Shown piece by piece: positions 47,781 through 63,279 of a stretch of 64,000 bases of DNA (positions are counted from its first letter, which is position 1; each line of letters starts with the position of its first letter). Below the pieces are notes generated by a model that was not told where the DNA came from, searched no databases, and saw only the letters and a program-made list of their open reading frames with translations. The DNA lies in assembly GCF_007993735.1 (NCBI RefSeq), contig NZ_CP042453.1, forward strand, positions 62,001 through 126,000. The letters are read 5' to 3'. The position numbers and the translations under genes are program-made. Source of the DNA: Arenimonas daejeonensis. Its GTDB lineage: Bacteria > Pseudomonadota > Gammaproteobacteria > Xanthomonadales > Xanthomonadaceae.

Positions 47781-48991
47781 TCAACCTATGGCGTTGGTGA
47801 GGTCGTAGATGGGCAGCAGCACCGAAAGCACGATGATGCCGACCAGTGCGGTGAGGAAGATGATGATGGCGGGGACCAGGCCAGCAGGCGCTCGAGGGAA
47901 TCGCCGGATTCGCGGTCGAAGGTGTCGGCGACCTTGAGCAGCATGGTGTCGAGTTCACCCGATTCCTCGCCGACCTGGACCATGTGCACGGCCAGTCGCG
48001 GGAACAGTTTCTGCCGGCCCAGCGCGTAACCCAGGCCGCTGCCGGTCTTGACCTCTTCGGCGGCGGCTTCGACCGCCTCCGCCAGCACCCGGTTCGACAG
48101 CACCGGGCGCGCCAGGTTCAGCGCGGTCAGCAGCGGCACGCCATTGCGCACCAGGGTGCCGAGCGTGCGCGCCAGGCGGGCGGTGTCGAGCCGGGCCAGC
48201 AGTTCGCCGGGGAAACGCCAGGACAGCAGGCGGGCGTCGATGGCGCGGCGGGTCGCGGGATCGGCGAAACGCGTTGCCAACCAGACCGCCAAAGCGATGC
48301 CTGCGACCAGGATCGCCCACCACCAGTCGCGCACGAACAGGCTGACTTCCAGCACCACCCGGGAATACTGGGGCAGTTCGACGTTCATGCTTTCGAACAG
48401 CGCCTGGAACTGCGGCACCACCACCGCCATCAGGAAGGCCACCGAACCGAACACCAGGCTCAGCAGGATGGCCGGATAGACCAGGGCATTGATCAGGCGT
48501 GCGCGCAGCATCGCGCTGCGCTCGAGGTAGTCGGCCAGGCGGCGCAGGCTTTCGTGCAGGCTGCCGCCCGCTTCGCCGGCGCGCACCAGGTTCACGTACA
48601 GGCGCGAAAACATGCCGTGCTGTTGATCCAGCGCGGTCGACAGCGGCGCGCCGCCACGCACCGACTCGCGCACGCGTTCGACCACGCGGCGGGCCTGCGG
48701 GCTTTCCGGGAGTTCCAGCAGGATGCCCAGTGCGCGATCCAGCGGCTGGCCCGCGCCCAGCAGGGTGGCGAGCTGCTGGGTGAACTGCAGCACCTGTTCG
48801 CTGCTGAATTCCCGCGACTTGAACAGCGTGTCCAGCGACGACCCGCCACCGGCATCCGCGCGGCGCGCCTCCACGGGCAGATGGCCCTGGTCCTGCAGCC
48901 GCGAAATCACTTCCTCGGCGCTGGCCGCTTCCATCTGGCCGTCGAGGGATTCGCCGGCCGCCGACAGGGCCTTGTAGCGGAACAGCGCCAT
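47781..48991 (-). CDS. gspF: Type II secretion platform protein GspF/XpsF (one apparent frameshift)
   Basis: Polytopic inner-membrane platform protein coupling the ATPase to pseudopilus growth. The duplicated GspF domain is visible as QLATLLGAGQPLDRALGILLE and ARTLGTLVRNGVPLLTALNL, each followed by a helix pair. Near the C-terminus a C is missing at about 47,880; the corrected end is ALVPAIIIFLTALVGIIVLS, then LLPIYDLTNAIG. Repaired length is about 403 aa. It starts 4 bp after gspE. Confidence 0.94.
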
Positions 48992-48995
48992 CGGC

Positions 48996-50685
48996 CTAGG
49001 CCTCCTGCGTGACGCGCAGGACTTCCTCGATCGTGGTCAGGCCCTGCATGGCCTTCACCAGGCCGTCCTCGTACATGGTGCGCATGCCGCGGGCACGCGC
49101 CGCCTCTTCCAGCTCGCCCATGCCGGCATGCTGCATCACCAGCCGGCGCAGGCTGTCGTCCATCATAAGAATTCCATGATGGTGGTGCGGCCGAGGTAAC
49201 CGGTCGGCGTCAATGCCGAGGGTTTGGGCCGGGTCAGGAAGATCGGGCCTTCGGGCTGGAAACGGCGCAGGCCGAATTCCTCCACCACTTCCGGCAGCGC
49301 CTCGTACTTCTCGGCATGCGTGGGTTCGATCCGGCGCACCAGGCGCTGGGCCAGGATGCCGTTCACGGTGGACGTCAGCAGGTAGTCCTCGACACCCATG
49401 TCCAGCATGCGGGTGATGCCGCCGGCGGCGTTGTTGGTGTGCAGGGTGCTCAGCACCGGGTGGCCGGTGAGCGCCGACTGGATGGCGATGCGCGAGGTTT
49501 CCAGGTCGCGCATCTCGCCGATCATGATGATGTCGGGGTCCTGGCGCACGATGCTGCGCAGCGCATGGGCGAAGTCCAGGCCGATCTGCGGCTTGGCCTG
49601 GATCTGGTTGATGCCCTCGATCTGGTATTCGACCGGGTCCTCGACGGTGATGATCTTCACGTCGGGCGTGTTGAGCTGGCTGAGCGCGGCGTACAGCGTG
49701 GTGGTCTTGCCCGAACCGGTGGGGCCGGTGACCAGCAGGATGCCGTGCGGCTGTTCGAGCACCTTGACGAACTGGTCCAGGAATTCGTCGGTGAAACCCG
49801 GGGCCTTGAAGTCCAGCACCACCGACTCGCGGTCCAGCAGGCGCATGACCACGCTTTCGCCATGCGCGGTCGGCACGGTGCTGACGCGCAGGTCGAGTTC
49901 CTTGCCCTGCACGCGCACCATGATGCGGCCGTCCTGCGGCAGCCGGCGCTCGGCGATGTTGAGCTTGGCCATGATCTTGATGCGCGAGATCACCGCGGCG
50001 GTGAGGTTGGCCGGCGGCGATTCGATTCCTCCAGCACGCCGTCCACCCGATAGCGCACCTTCAGGCGGTTCTCGAAGGGCTCGATGTGGATGTCGGAGGC
50101 GCGCAGCTCGACCGCGCGCTGGATCACCAGGTTCACCAGGCGGATCACCGGCGCTTCGGACGCGAGGTCGCGCAGTTGTTCGACATCGGCCTCGTCGCCG
50201 GCGGCCTCGTCGCCGAGGTTCTCGACGATGGTGCCCATGGCTGACCGGCCACTGCCGTAATAACGTTCGATCAGGTCGGCGATCTCGGCGCGCAGGCCCA
50301 CCTTCACCCGCACGCTGCGGCCGGTGGCCAGCGCGACCGCCTCGGCGGCGTAGGGATCCTGCGGCTCGGCCACCAGCAACTCGACATGGTCGTCGCCCTC
50401 GCCCACCGGGCACACCGCCAGCTGCTTGAGGAAACGCAGCGACAACTGCACGCCGGCGGGCGGCGCATCGGGACAATCCTTGGTCGAAAGCAGCGGCAGG
50501 CCCAGCACTTCGGCGGCGGCCTCGGCCATGTCGCGTTCGGACACCATGCCCAGGCGCAGCAGCAGGGCCGACAACGAGCCGCCCGCTTCGGCATGCAGGC
50601 GCTGGGCCCGCGTCAGGTCGACGTCCTTGAGCCGGCCACGCGCCGCCAGCGCCGCGGCGATGCGGCTGTCGGCAGAATCGGCGAT
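48996..50685 (-). CDS. gspE: Type II secretion ATPase GspE/XpsE (two apparent frameshifts, start unresolved)
   Basis: Cytoplasmic motor ATPase. The N-terminal XpsE-like region ([37 protein letters not shown]) is followed by the ATPase core: [38 protein letters not shown], the Asp box [16 protein letters not shown] and Walker [15 protein letters not shown]. Missing bases near 50,032 and 49,168 break the frame; the true end is [17 protein letters not shown]. No ATG/GTG lies between an in-frame TAA at 50686 and a TTG at 50574, although homologous residues extend upstream of that TTG. The zinc tetracysteine motif of many GspE proteins is absent. Confidence 0.9.
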
Positions 50686-50834
50686 TTATGGAAAGCAGCA
50701 GCCACGCAGCGCTCCACGACGGGGAGCCCGGAATTTATCAGGTCTGGGTGGCGCGCGGGTTCAGGCGGCCTGCCCTTGTCCACCCTGGCTGACATCGACC
50801 CGCACGCCGCTGGGCGGGTGCGGGCCGCGGGCCG

Positions 50835-54684
<3,850 letters not shown>

Positions 54685-54756
54685 GTCCGCACAATTCCGT
54701 GGGAAACGAGCGCCGTATTGTAAACGAAGGCCGGGCGCTCGGCCCGGTTTTCCGGC

Positions 54757-55545
54757 TCAGCGGGCCGGGGCGGCGGCCAGCTCGTCCAGACGGGCCCGCA
54801 TTTCCTCCGGCGACAGGTACCCGCCGATCTGGCGGCCGCTGGCGGAATAGATGGCCGGGGTGCCGTCCAGGCCGACCTTGCGGCCCAGTTCGTAGTCCAT
54901 GGTCACCGGGTTGGTGCAGTTGCCCTTGGGCAGGGTCTGGCCGGCCTTGGCGGCAGTCATGGCCTTGCGGCGGTCCGGGGCGCACCACACCGCCACCGCC
55001 TTGTCGAAGGATTCCGAGGCCAGGCCGCCGCGCGGGTAGAACAGGTATTCGATGCTGATGCCCAGGCGGTTGTACTCGGCCATCTGCTGGTGCATGCGCC
55101 GGCAGTAGCCGCAGTCGATGTCGGTGAACACGGTGACGGTGTGCTTCGGCTCGGCGGCCGCGAACACGATGCGACGGTCCGGGCCGACCTTGTCCAGCAC
55201 CACCTTGCGCAGGCCGGCCTCACTGGCCTCGGTCAGGTTGTCGCGGCGCGCGACGTCGATCAGCGCGCCCTGCATCAGGAAACGGCCGTCGTCGGACACG
55301 TAGAAGATGCGGCCATCCATCGCCACTTCGCGGAAGCCGGCCATCGGCGCGGCGGAGACGTGGGTGATCCTGGCCGTGGGCAGCAGGCTGAGGATGGCGG
55401 CGCGGGCGGCTTCGTCCGGGGACGAGGCGGCCGGGACTGCGGCGCCCGGCGCCGGTTTGGCGGCCGGCGCCTGGGCCTGGGGTTCGGCGGCACAGGCGGA
55501 CAGGCTGGCCAACAGGGCAAGCGCGGGCAGGAAACGACGGAGCAT
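54757..55545 (-). CDS. dsbC: Thiol:disulfide interchange protein DsbC, lipoprotein form
   Basis: Periplasmic disulfide isomerase. The signal peptide FLPALALLASLSACAAE ends in a lipobox-like LSAC, so the protein may be membrane-anchored, unlike soluble DsbC of enteric bacteria. An Ala/Pro linker leads to the dimerisation domain (FYVSDDGRFLMQGALIDV). The thioredoxin domain has the CGYC active site in DIDCGYCRRMHQQM and the cis-proline in GTPAIYSASG. A second cysteine pair is CAPDRR and GNCTNP. 262 aa, frame intact. Confidence 0.94.
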   Translation of the reverse strand: MLRRFLPALALLASLSACAAEPQAQAPAAKPAPGAAVPAASSPDEAARAAILSLLPTARITHVSAAPMAGFREVAMDGRIFYVSDDGRFLMQGALIDVARRDNLTEASEAGLRKVVLDKVGPDRRIVFAAAEPKHTVTVFTDIDCGYCRRMHQQMAEYNRLGISIEYLFYPRGGLASESFDKAVAVWCAPDRRKAMTAAKAGQTLPKGNCTNPVTMDYELGRKVGLDGTPAIYSASGRQIGGYLSPEEMRARLDELAAAPAR

Positions 55546-55626
55546 GCGGGGCGTCCTCGGGTTCGGTGCGGGTCCGACCCCGTGCGGGGCGGAAAGTTCG
55601 CGGATTGTCGCACGGCCCCGCCCGGC

Positions 55627-56535
55627 TCAGGCCCGGGGATGGTGCTGCTGGTGCAGGCGTTTGAGGCCCTCGCGCGCCACCAGCGTGTAGATCTGGGTGG
55701 TGGACAGCGAGCTGTGCCCGAGCAGCATCTGCAACGCGCGCAGGTCGGCGCCGTGGTTGAGCAGATGCGTGGCGAAACTGTGGCGCAGGCCGTGCGGGCT
55801 GACCCGGGCCGGGTCGATGCCCGCGGTCACCGCCAGCCGCTTCACCACGTTCCAGAACTGTTGCCGGCTCAGCGCCGCCCCGGCCCGCCCCGGGAACAGC
55901 GGGGCCACCGCCCGCCCACCCGCCAGGGCCGGGCGCGCTTCGGCCAGGTAACGCTCCAGCCAGTGCTGGGCTTCCTCGCCCAGGGGCACCAGGCGCTCCT
56001 TGCTGCCCTTGCCCATCACCCGCAGCACGCCCTGGCGCAGGTTCACGCCGGTGGCGGGCAGGTTCACCAGTTCACTCACGCGCAGGCCGGTGGCGTACAT
56101 CAGCTCGACCATGGCGCGGTCGCGCAGGCCGGCGGGCGAATCCAGCGACGGCGCGTTGATCAGCGCCTCGACCTCGGACTCCGACAATGCCTTGGGCAGG
56201 GAACGGCCGAGTTTTGGCAGGTCAAGCAGCGCGGTGGGGTCGTTCTCGCGAAGCCCCAGCCGCAATTGCTGGCCGAAGAACGCACGCAGCGAGGACAGCA
56301 GGCGGGCATTGCTGCGCGCGGCGTAGCCGGCGCCGGTACGGTCGGCCAGGTAGTCGAACAACACCTGGCGGTCCACGCCGGCCAGGCCGCGGCCGCGTGC
56401 GGCCAGCCAGCGCGCCAGTCCTTCCAGGTCGCGCCGGTAGCTGTCGAGCGTCAGGCGCGACAGACCGGATTCGGCCCAGGCGCGGTCAAGGAAACCGGCG
56501 ATCAGCCGCTGGTCCGCCGCCGAAACGTCCGGCAA
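55627..56535 (-). CDS. xerD: Site-specific tyrosine recombinase XerD
   Basis: Chromosome-dimer resolving recombinase that acts with XerC at dif. The 302-aa protein has the SAM-like N-domain ([20 protein letters not shown]). The catalytic residues are Arg in [13 protein letters not shown], Lys in [13 protein letters not shown], His-x-x-Arg in [14 protein letters not shown], His in [13 protein letters not shown] and the nucleophile Tyr in that last motif. Conserved neighbour of dsbC; divergent from the RDD gene. No attachment site or mobile element is nearby, so this is the housekeeping copy. Confidence 0.95.
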   Translation of the reverse strand: MPDVSAADQRLIAGFLDRAWAESGLSRLTLDSYRRDLEGLARWLAARGRGLAGVDRQVLFDYLADRTGAGYAARSNARLLSSLRAFFGQQLRLGLRENDPTALLDLPKLGRSLPKALSESEVEALINAPSLDSPAGLRDRAMVELMYATGLRVSELVNLPATGVNLRQGVLRVMGKGSKERLVPLGEEAQHWLERYLAEARPALAGGRAVAPLFPGRAGAALSRQQFWNVVKRLAVTAGIDPARVSPHGLRHSFATHLLNHGADLRALQMLLGHSSLSTTQIYTLVAREGLKRLHQQHHPRA

Positions 56536-56624
56536 CGCGAGGGCACGGGCGCGGCGGTCGGCGGACGGCTGGCAGGCATGGCGCCAGCTTAACGGCGGCC
56601 AGGAGGCGCCGCTATGCTGTCGCG

Positions 56625-57081
56625 ATGAACGACACCTCCGCTGCTCCCGCGCGCCCGGCCCATCTGGGCTGGCGCCTGTTCGCCATGGTCTACGACTTCT
56701 TTCCCGTGCTGGCGCTGTGGTTCGCGCTCAGCGGGCTGTTCCTGCTGGCGCGCGGCGGCGTGCCGGTGGTGCCGGGCAGCGCGGGTTCGTGGATCGAGTT
56801 GCTGCTGCTGTGGGCCGTCACCGGGGCTTATGCGGTGCTTTCCTGGCGTCGTGGCGGCCAGACCCCTGGGCATGCGGCCCTGGCGACTGAAAGTGATCGC
56901 CGCCGATGGCCGCGCGGCCGGTGCGCGCGCGCTGTGCCTGCGTTACGCGGTGGCGACGCTGTCGCTGGCGCTGTGCGGCCTGGGTTTCCTGTGGTCCCTG
57001 TTCGAACGCGAACGTCGCACCTGGCACGACCTGGCCAGCGGCACCGTGCTGGTGCGCCTGGAACCCGCGAAACCCCAGTGA
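56625..57081 (+). CDS. RDD family membrane protein (one apparent frameshift)
   Basis: Small inner-membrane protein of about 151 aa with three hydrophobic segments. It has the RDD signature residues in [18 protein letters not shown] (Arg then Asp) and [18 protein letters not shown]. The C run at 56863-56866 has one base too many; the second part continues [20 protein letters not shown] to TGA 57081. Function is not established for most family members. It faces lptG convergently, 10 bp away. Confidence 0.85.
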
Positions 57082-57091
57082 CCGCGCGGCC

Positions 57092-58195
57092 TCATTCCCG
57101 CCGCGCGAACAGACCCCAGCACAGGCCCATCAGCACGACCGGCGGCAGGGTGTAGGCCAGGCGCGCGTCGAAGCGGTACACGTCCGACAGGCTGACCACC
57201 AGGCGCTGCGCCAGCAGGTAGCCGACGCCGATGACGATGGCGATGAACAGGCGTTTGCCAAAGCCACCCGAACGCAGCGAGCCGAAGGCGAACGGCAGCG
57301 CCGCCAGGCACAGCACCGCCACGTTCACCGGGTAGAACCAGCGCGCCCAGTAGGCGTTCTCGAAGGCCTTGGAATCCAGGCCGTTGCGCTGCAGGTAGGT
57401 GATGTTGCGCTGGAGTTCGGCGGCACTGAGATAACGCGGGCGTTTGGCCGCGGCCGCCAGCGCCTGGTCGTCCAGGCCGCTTTCCCAGCGTTCCTCGGCC
57501 AGGGTTTCGCTCTGCACCGACCGTTCGCCGAAACGCGCGCGGGTGACGTCGCGCAGCACCCAGCCGTCGGCGCGGTGTTCGGCCTGGCGCGCTTCGGCCA
57601 GCGACAGCAGCCGGCCTTCGTCGTCGAACTCGAACAGGCGCACGCCCTGCAGTTCGGTCCACTCCTCGCCGTCGGCCTGGCGGCGCACGCCGTCGCGGGC
57701 ATTGAGGAAGACATTGCCCTCGCGCGCCCACAGGCCGGATACGCGCGCCACCACCACGTCGCCGGTCTTGGCGGCGTTCACCACCGCCTGCGCGTTCTGT
57801 TCGCCGAACGGCGCCACGGTCTCGGCATTGAGCATCATCACTGCCGTCAGCAGGCTGAGCGACATCAGCGAGCCCAGGCCGATGCGCAGGCGCGACATGC
57901 CGACCGCACGCATGGCCGTCAGTTCCGAACGCGCCGACAGGCCGCCCAGGCCCAGCACGCAGCCGATCAGGGCCGCGGTCGGGAAGATCTCGTAGGCGCG
58001 GCGCGGCACGGTGTAGGCGGTGTACAGCACGGCGTGGCTGAGCGTGTAGCCGCCTTCGCCGATCTCGTCGAGTTCGTTCACCGGGGCCGTGATCACGTCG
58101 AAGCCGCCCAGCACGAACCAGGTGCCCAGCGTCGCCAGCATCACGCTGCGCGCCAGGTACAGGTCCACGATGCGCGGACGCAGGTTCAGGTTCAT
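57092..58195 (-). CDS. lptG: LPS export permease LptG
   Basis: One of the two membrane subunits of the LptB2FG transporter that pulls lipopolysaccharide out of the inner membrane. The 367-aa protein has three helices at each end around a periplasmic beta-jellyroll (residues about 125-265). Signatures: RIVDLYLARSVMLATLGTW, YEIFPTAALIGCVLGLGGLS and SELTAMRAVGMSRLRI, the coupling helix for LptB. Start ATG 58195 overlaps the lptF stop by 4 bp. lptB is not in the window. Confidence 0.95.
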   Translation of the reverse strand: MNLNLRPRIVDLYLARSVMLATLGTWFVLGGFDVITAPVNELDEIGEGGYTLSHAVLYTAYTVPRRAYEIFPTAALIGCVLGLGGLSARSELTAMRAVGMSRLRIGLGSLMSLSLLTAVMMLNAETVAPFGEQNAQAVVNAAKTGDVVVARVSGLWAREGNVFLNARDGVRRQADGEEWTELQGVRLFEFDDEGRLLSLAEARQAEHRADGWVLRDVTRARFGERSVQSETLAEERWESGLDDQALAAAAKRPRYLSAAELQRNITYLQRNGLDSKAFENAYWARWFYPVNVAVLCLAALPFAFGSLRSGGFGKRLFIAIVIGVGYLLAQRLVVSLSDVYRFDARLAYTLPPVVLMGLCWGLFARRE

Positions 58196-59274
58196 GCCCG
58201 CGCCCCGCGCGGCCGCCGCAGCCGGCCGTCGGTGCGGAACAGCCAGAACACCAGCGCCGCCATCGGCAGCAGCAGCCACCACAGGCCGATCCAGGTCGGC
58301 AGCACGCCGGTGCTCAGCCAGCCCTTGCCCAGGATCAGCAGCACCATGGCGTTGATGTAGATCAGAAGCGCCGCCAGGATGCGGCCGTAACGCGCCTGCC
58401 GCGGCTCGCCGCGGCCCAGCGGCAGCGCCAGGAAACCCAGCGCCAGCGCCATCAGCGGGGTGGCGATGCGCCAGTGCAGTTCGGCGCGCGAGGCGGCGTC
58501 GGGCAGGGAGAACAGCGCGACGGTGGCGCGCGCCTCGAGCTCGTCGGCTTCCGCCTCCACTTCGCGGTCGGGCACGCGCAGTTCGTTCTGGGCAAAACGC
58601 ATCAGCCGGAAATCCTTGCCGGTGGGAAGGCCTTCCACCCGGAAGCCGTCGCGCAGGCGCAGGTAGCGGCCGGTATCGCCCTCGAAGAACAGCTCGCCCT
58701 CGTGCGCCGTGATCACGTCCAGGCGCCCGTCACGCTCGGACTGCACGAACATCTTGCCGAACCGGGTGCCGTCGTCGCTGAGCTCGCCGACATAGAGGAT
58801 GCCGCCGCGGCCGGGCAGTTCCATGAAACGTCCCGCTTCCAGTCCGGCGACCAGGAAGGACCGGTTGGCGGTCTGGATCATGTCGCGCGCCAGCCGCGCG
58901 CCCGAGGGCGCCAGCCACAACGAAGCCGCGGCCACCACCAGCACCACCGGCAGCGTCACCAGCACCAGCGGCCGCCACAGCCGCTGCGGGCCTAGGCCCA
59001 CCGACGACAGCACGGCCATCTCGCTGTCGCCGTAGAGGCGGCCGACGGCCAGCAGCAGGCCGACGAACAGCGCCAGCGGCATCAGGATCGGCAGCACCTG
59101 GATCGAACGCAGGCCAAGTTGGGACAACAGCAGGCCGGCCGGCACCTTGCCACGCGCGATCTCGCTCATCAGGTCCACCAGCAGGCCGCCCAGGCCCACC
59201 AGCATCAGCACCACGGCCACCGCCATGACACTGGCGGCGAACTGGCGCAACAGGTATCGCTCGATCAACAACAT
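58192..59274 (-). CDS. lptF: LPS export permease LptF
   Basis: Partner permease of LptG. 360 aa, starting [20 protein letters not shown]. The coupling helix region is [20 protein letters not shown], followed by a periplasmic jellyroll with [21 protein letters not shown] and three C-terminal helices. I chose ATG 59274 since LptF homologues start at this position; the longer upstream frame runs over the pepA promoter and start. Divergent from pepA, the conserved xanthomonad arrangement. Confidence 0.95.
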   Translation of the reverse strand: MLLIERYLLRQFAASVMAVAVVLMLVGLGGLLVDLMSEIARGKVPAGLLLSQLGLRSIQVLPILMPLALFVGLLLAVGRLYGDSEMAVLSSVGLGPQRLWRPLVLVTLPVVLVVAAASLWLAPSGARLARDMIQTANRSFLVAGLEAGRFMELPGRGGILYVGELSDDGTRFGKMFVQSERDGRLDVITAHEGELFFEGDTGRYLRLRDGFRVEGLPTGKDFRLMRFAQNELRVPDREVEAEADELEARATVALFSLPDAASRAELHWRIATPLMALALGFLALPLGRGEPRQARYGRILAALLIYINAMVLLILGKGWLSTGVLPTWIGLWWLLLPMAALVFWLFRTDGRLRRPRGARA

Positions 59275-59303
59275 GCGGTTGCGCGGCCTTGGCGGGGTGG
59301 GCT

Positions 59304-59312
59304 TGCTAGAAT
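59304..59312 (+). promoter_or_regulatory. Possible extended -10 promoter of pepA
   Basis: TGC TAGAAT matches the extended -10 pattern TGnTATAAT with one mismatch, 78 bp before the pepA ATG. No good -35 hexamer is seen at the right distance, which is acceptable for extended -10 promoters. It lies in the only gap between the divergent lptF and pepA genes. Confidence 0.4.
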
Positions 59313-59389
59313 CGTCCGGGTCAGTCCGGTCGCCCGCCCCCAGGGCGGCACCGGTCCCGAAACTCCCCGATTGTACGGAATCACGACCC

Positions 59390-60860
<1,471 letters not shown>

Positions 60861-60861
<1 letters not shown>

Positions 60862-61286
60862 TGCCCAGCGCCGTCTTCTACCTGATCGGCAAGCCGCGTT
60901 TCCGCGAGCAGCCGTTGCTGCTCGCCTGCGAGCTGGCCCGCAAGGCCAGCGACGCCGGCCTGCCGATGCTGGTGCTGTGCGCGTCGTCGGCGCAGGCGGA
61001 AATGCTTGACGACCTGCTGTGGTCGTTCGATCCCGATGCCTACGTGCCGCACCAGATCGTCGGCGCCGACGAGGATGAAGACGAAGTGCCGGTGCTGATC
61101 GCGGCGCCGGATCACGACGCCGCGCTGCGCCCGCTGGTGCTGAACCTGCGCGACGCGGCCGTGCCCGACGGCTTCGACCGCGTGCTGGAGGTGGTGCCCG
61201 CCGATCAATCGGCGCGCGGGCCGCTGCGCGAACGTTGGAAGCAGTACCAGGCGCGCGGGCTGGACGTCAGCAAACACGACATGTGA
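60861..61286 (+). CDS. holC: DNA polymerase III chi subunit
   Basis: Accessory subunit of the clamp loader that links it to single-strand-binding protein. The 141-aa protein starts MPSAVFYLIGKPRFREQPLL and contains LDDLLWSFDPDAYVPHQI, the typical chi core (LWTFxxxxFxPH), and a short C-tail RERWKQYQARGLD. Directly follows pepA, the conserved pepA-holC pair. Confidence 0.94.
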
Positions 61287-61291
61287 ATGTC

Positions 61292-61315
61292 GCGCGGCGC
61301 CCGCGGACGCCGCGC
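61292..61315. terminator. GC-rich hairpin between convergent holC and 61329 gene
   Basis: GCGCGGCG (61292-61299) and CGCCGCGC (61308-61315) form a perfect 8-bp stem with an 8-base loop, 6 bp after the holC stop. There is no T-run on either side. It may act as a bidirectional transcript end. Confidence 0.45.
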
Positions 61316-61328
61316 GGCCCCGCCGGAC

Positions 61329-61949
61329 TCAACCCGCCCGGAGCAGTGCGTCGATGCCGCCTTTCCCGGGCGGGTCCGTCGCGCTTCCCTCGGCGACGGG
61401 CACGCCGCCACGCAATATCCGGTACTGCCCGCAGTTGTAGGCCAGCAGCACTTCATACCGGTAGCTGTCGTGCGAATACTTCACGGCATGGCCGAAGACC
61501 GGCAGGCAGGCACCGGCCGGCTCCGCCTTCCCGGCCAGCCAGTCCGCCACCGTCCCGCGCACGAACGCCAGTTCTTGCACCGCCCGCACCGGCACGCGCC
61601 CGGACACCGGATAACCGCCCACGCAGGCGCTGCCGCAGGACAGGTTGGCCGGCACGCCAGGCTCGGACTTCAAGGCCACCAGTTCGATGTCGCCGGCCTT
61701 GGAGAGCGCGCGCAAGGCTCGGTCCTCGACCGCTTCCGACGGGGCTGCAGGCTGCTTCTCGTCCGGCCCGTAGGCGGCGAATGCGGCGCCTTCCCTCCGG
61801 TAGGTATCGGCCACGCCACCGTCCTTGACGATGGTGATCGGCGGCGGATCGGCGGCCGGGGCTTCCTCGGCCCAGGCCGGCGGCGAAACAAGCAGCAGTG
61901 CGCCGAACAAAGGCGCGAATCCGGTCGAGCCTTTCGGCAACACGTACAT
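61329..61949 (-). CDS. Secreted hypothetical protein with four conserved-looking cysteines
   Basis: 206-aa protein with a signal peptide ending near LLLVSPPAWA/EEAP. The mature part has no membrane segment. Cysteines occur in NLSCGSACVGG, PAGACLPVFG and AYNCGQYRIL, suggesting disulfide bonds in the periplasm or outside the cell. The segment VQELAFVRGTVADWLAGKAE is followed by YRYEVLLAYNCGQYRILRGG. I do not recognise the family. It precedes pepP's stop by 11 bp (downstream of pepP, same strand), so it may be co-transcribed with pepP. Confidence 0.7.
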   Translation of the reverse strand: MYVLPKGSTGFAPLFGALLLVSPPAWAEEAPAADPPPITIVKDGGVADTYRREGAAFAAYGPDEKQPAAPSEAVEDRALRALSKAGDIELVALKSEPGVPANLSCGSACVGGYPVSGRVPVRAVQELAFVRGTVADWLAGKAEPAGACLPVFGHAVKYSHDSYRYEVLLAYNCGQYRILRGGVPVAEGSATDPPGKGGIDALLRAG

Positions 61950-61960
61950 GTGACGCTCCT

Positions 61961-63271
61961 TCAGCGGGTGGCGAGCACGGCCTCGACGGCGTCGGGGTCC
62001 TTGGGCACGGCTTCGGTCAGCACTTCATGGCCTTCGCCGGTCACCAGCACGTCGTCCTCGATGCGGATGCCGATGCCCTGCCACCTGGCGGCCACGCCCT
62101 TGGTGCCGGGTGCGATGTACAGGCCGGGCTCGATGGTGAAGACCATGCCGGGCTCGAGGTCGCGGTAGTCGCCGGCGAGCTTGTATTCGCCGACGTCGTG
62201 CACGTCCAGGCCCAGCCAGTGTCCGGTCTTGTGCATGTAGAACTTCTTGTAGGCAGCCGACGCCAGCGCCGACTTGAGCGTGCCCTTGAGCAGGCCCAGG
62301 GACAATAGGCCGTCCGTCAGGGTTTCCACCGCGGCGTCGTGGCCGGCGATCCAGGGCTGGCCCGGGCGCGCCTTCGCGAGTGCCGCGTCCTGTGCGCGCA
62401 GCACGAGTTCGTACAGCGCGCGCTGCTCCTTCGAATACCTTCCGTTCACCGGCCAGGTGCGGGTGATGTCGGAGGCATAACCGGCGTATTCGGCGCCGGC
62501 GTCGCACAGCAGCAGGTCGCCGTCGGCGATCGGCCCGTTGTTGGCGCGATAGTGCAGCACGCAGGCGTTGGCACCGGCGCCGACGATGGGTTCGTACGCG
62601 GCCACGGCATCGTTCCTGCGGTACACGTACTGCAATGCCGCTTCGACCTCGTATTCACGGCCACCGGCACGGGTGGCGCGCATCGCCGCCACCTGCGCCT
62701 CGCAGGCGATGGCGGCGGCGCGGCGCATCAGCTTGAGTTCGGCCGGGCTCTTGAACAGGCGCAGCTCGTGCAGCAGGTGGCCGAGCTCGAGGAATTCATG
62801 CGGCGGCTGGGCGCCGTGCCGCACCTGCGAGCGCACGCGGTTGACCCAGCCGATCAGTTTGAGATCGAACTCGGTGTCGCGGCCGAAGTGGTAGTACACG
62901 CGCGAACGGCCTTCCAGCAGACCCGGCAGGATCTCGTCCAGGTCGGCGATCGGGTAGGCGTCGTCGAAACCAAACGCCTCGACCGCCCCCTCCGGTCCGG
63001 CGCGCGGACCGTCCCAGGCCTCGCGCTCGGGATCGCGTTCGCGGCAGAACAGCAGGGCCTCGCCGTGTTTGCGGCCCGGCACCAGCACCAGCACGGCTTC
63101 GGGCTCGGGAAAACCGCTGAGGTACCAGAAGTCGCTGTCCTGGCGGTAGGGATAGTGGGTGTCGTGGCTGCGGATGCGCAGCGGCGCGCTGGGCAGGATC
63201 AGGATCGCGTCCTGGTCCGCCATGCGCATCAGCTGTTTGCGGCGGCGGGCGAACTCGGCCGGCTTGATCAT
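61961..63271 (-). CDS. pepP: Xaa-Pro aminopeptidase II
   Basis: M24 dimetal peptidase that removes N-terminal residues before proline. The N-domain begins MIKPAEFARRRKQLMRMADQ, with SHDTHYPYRQDSDFWYLSGF. The catalytic pita-bread domain has metal ligands in LLCDAGAEYAGYASDITRTW, HWLGLDVHDVG, IEPGLYI and GIRIEDDVLVT. 436 aa from ATG 63271. It is next to ygfB, as in many gammaproteobacteria. Frame intact. Confidence 0.96.
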   Translation of the reverse strand: MIKPAEFARRRKQLMRMADQDAILILPSAPLRIRSHDTHYPYRQDSDFWYLSGFPEPEAVLVLVPGRKHGEALLFCRERDPEREAWDGPRAGPEGAVEAFGFDDAYPIADLDEILPGLLEGRSRVYYHFGRDTEFDLKLIGWVNRVRSQVRHGAQPPHEFLELGHLLHELRLFKSPAELKLMRRAAAIACEAQVAAMRATRAGGREYEVEAALQYVYRRNDAVAAYEPIVGAGANACVLHYRANNGPIADGDLLLCDAGAEYAGYASDITRTWPVNGRYSKEQRALYELVLRAQDAALAKARPGQPWIAGHDAAVETLTDGLLSLGLLKGTLKSALASAAYKKFYMHKTGHWLGLDVHDVGEYKLAGDYRDLEPGMVFTIEPGLYIAPGTKGVAARWQGIGIRIEDDVLVTGEGHEVLTEAVPKDPDAVEAVLATR

Positions 63272-63279
63272 GGCGGCGC

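Noticed and set aside
50613-50795. 60-codon minus-strand frame between purL and gspE
   Set aside because: It overlaps the N-terminal coding part of gspE in another frame and shows no recognisable features; I considered it as the missing gspE start but its sequence does not match XpsE N-termini.
55627-56535. Integrase of a mobile element
   Set aside because: The recombinase has all XerD features and the conserved dsbC neighbour; there are no attachment-site repeats or phage genes around it.
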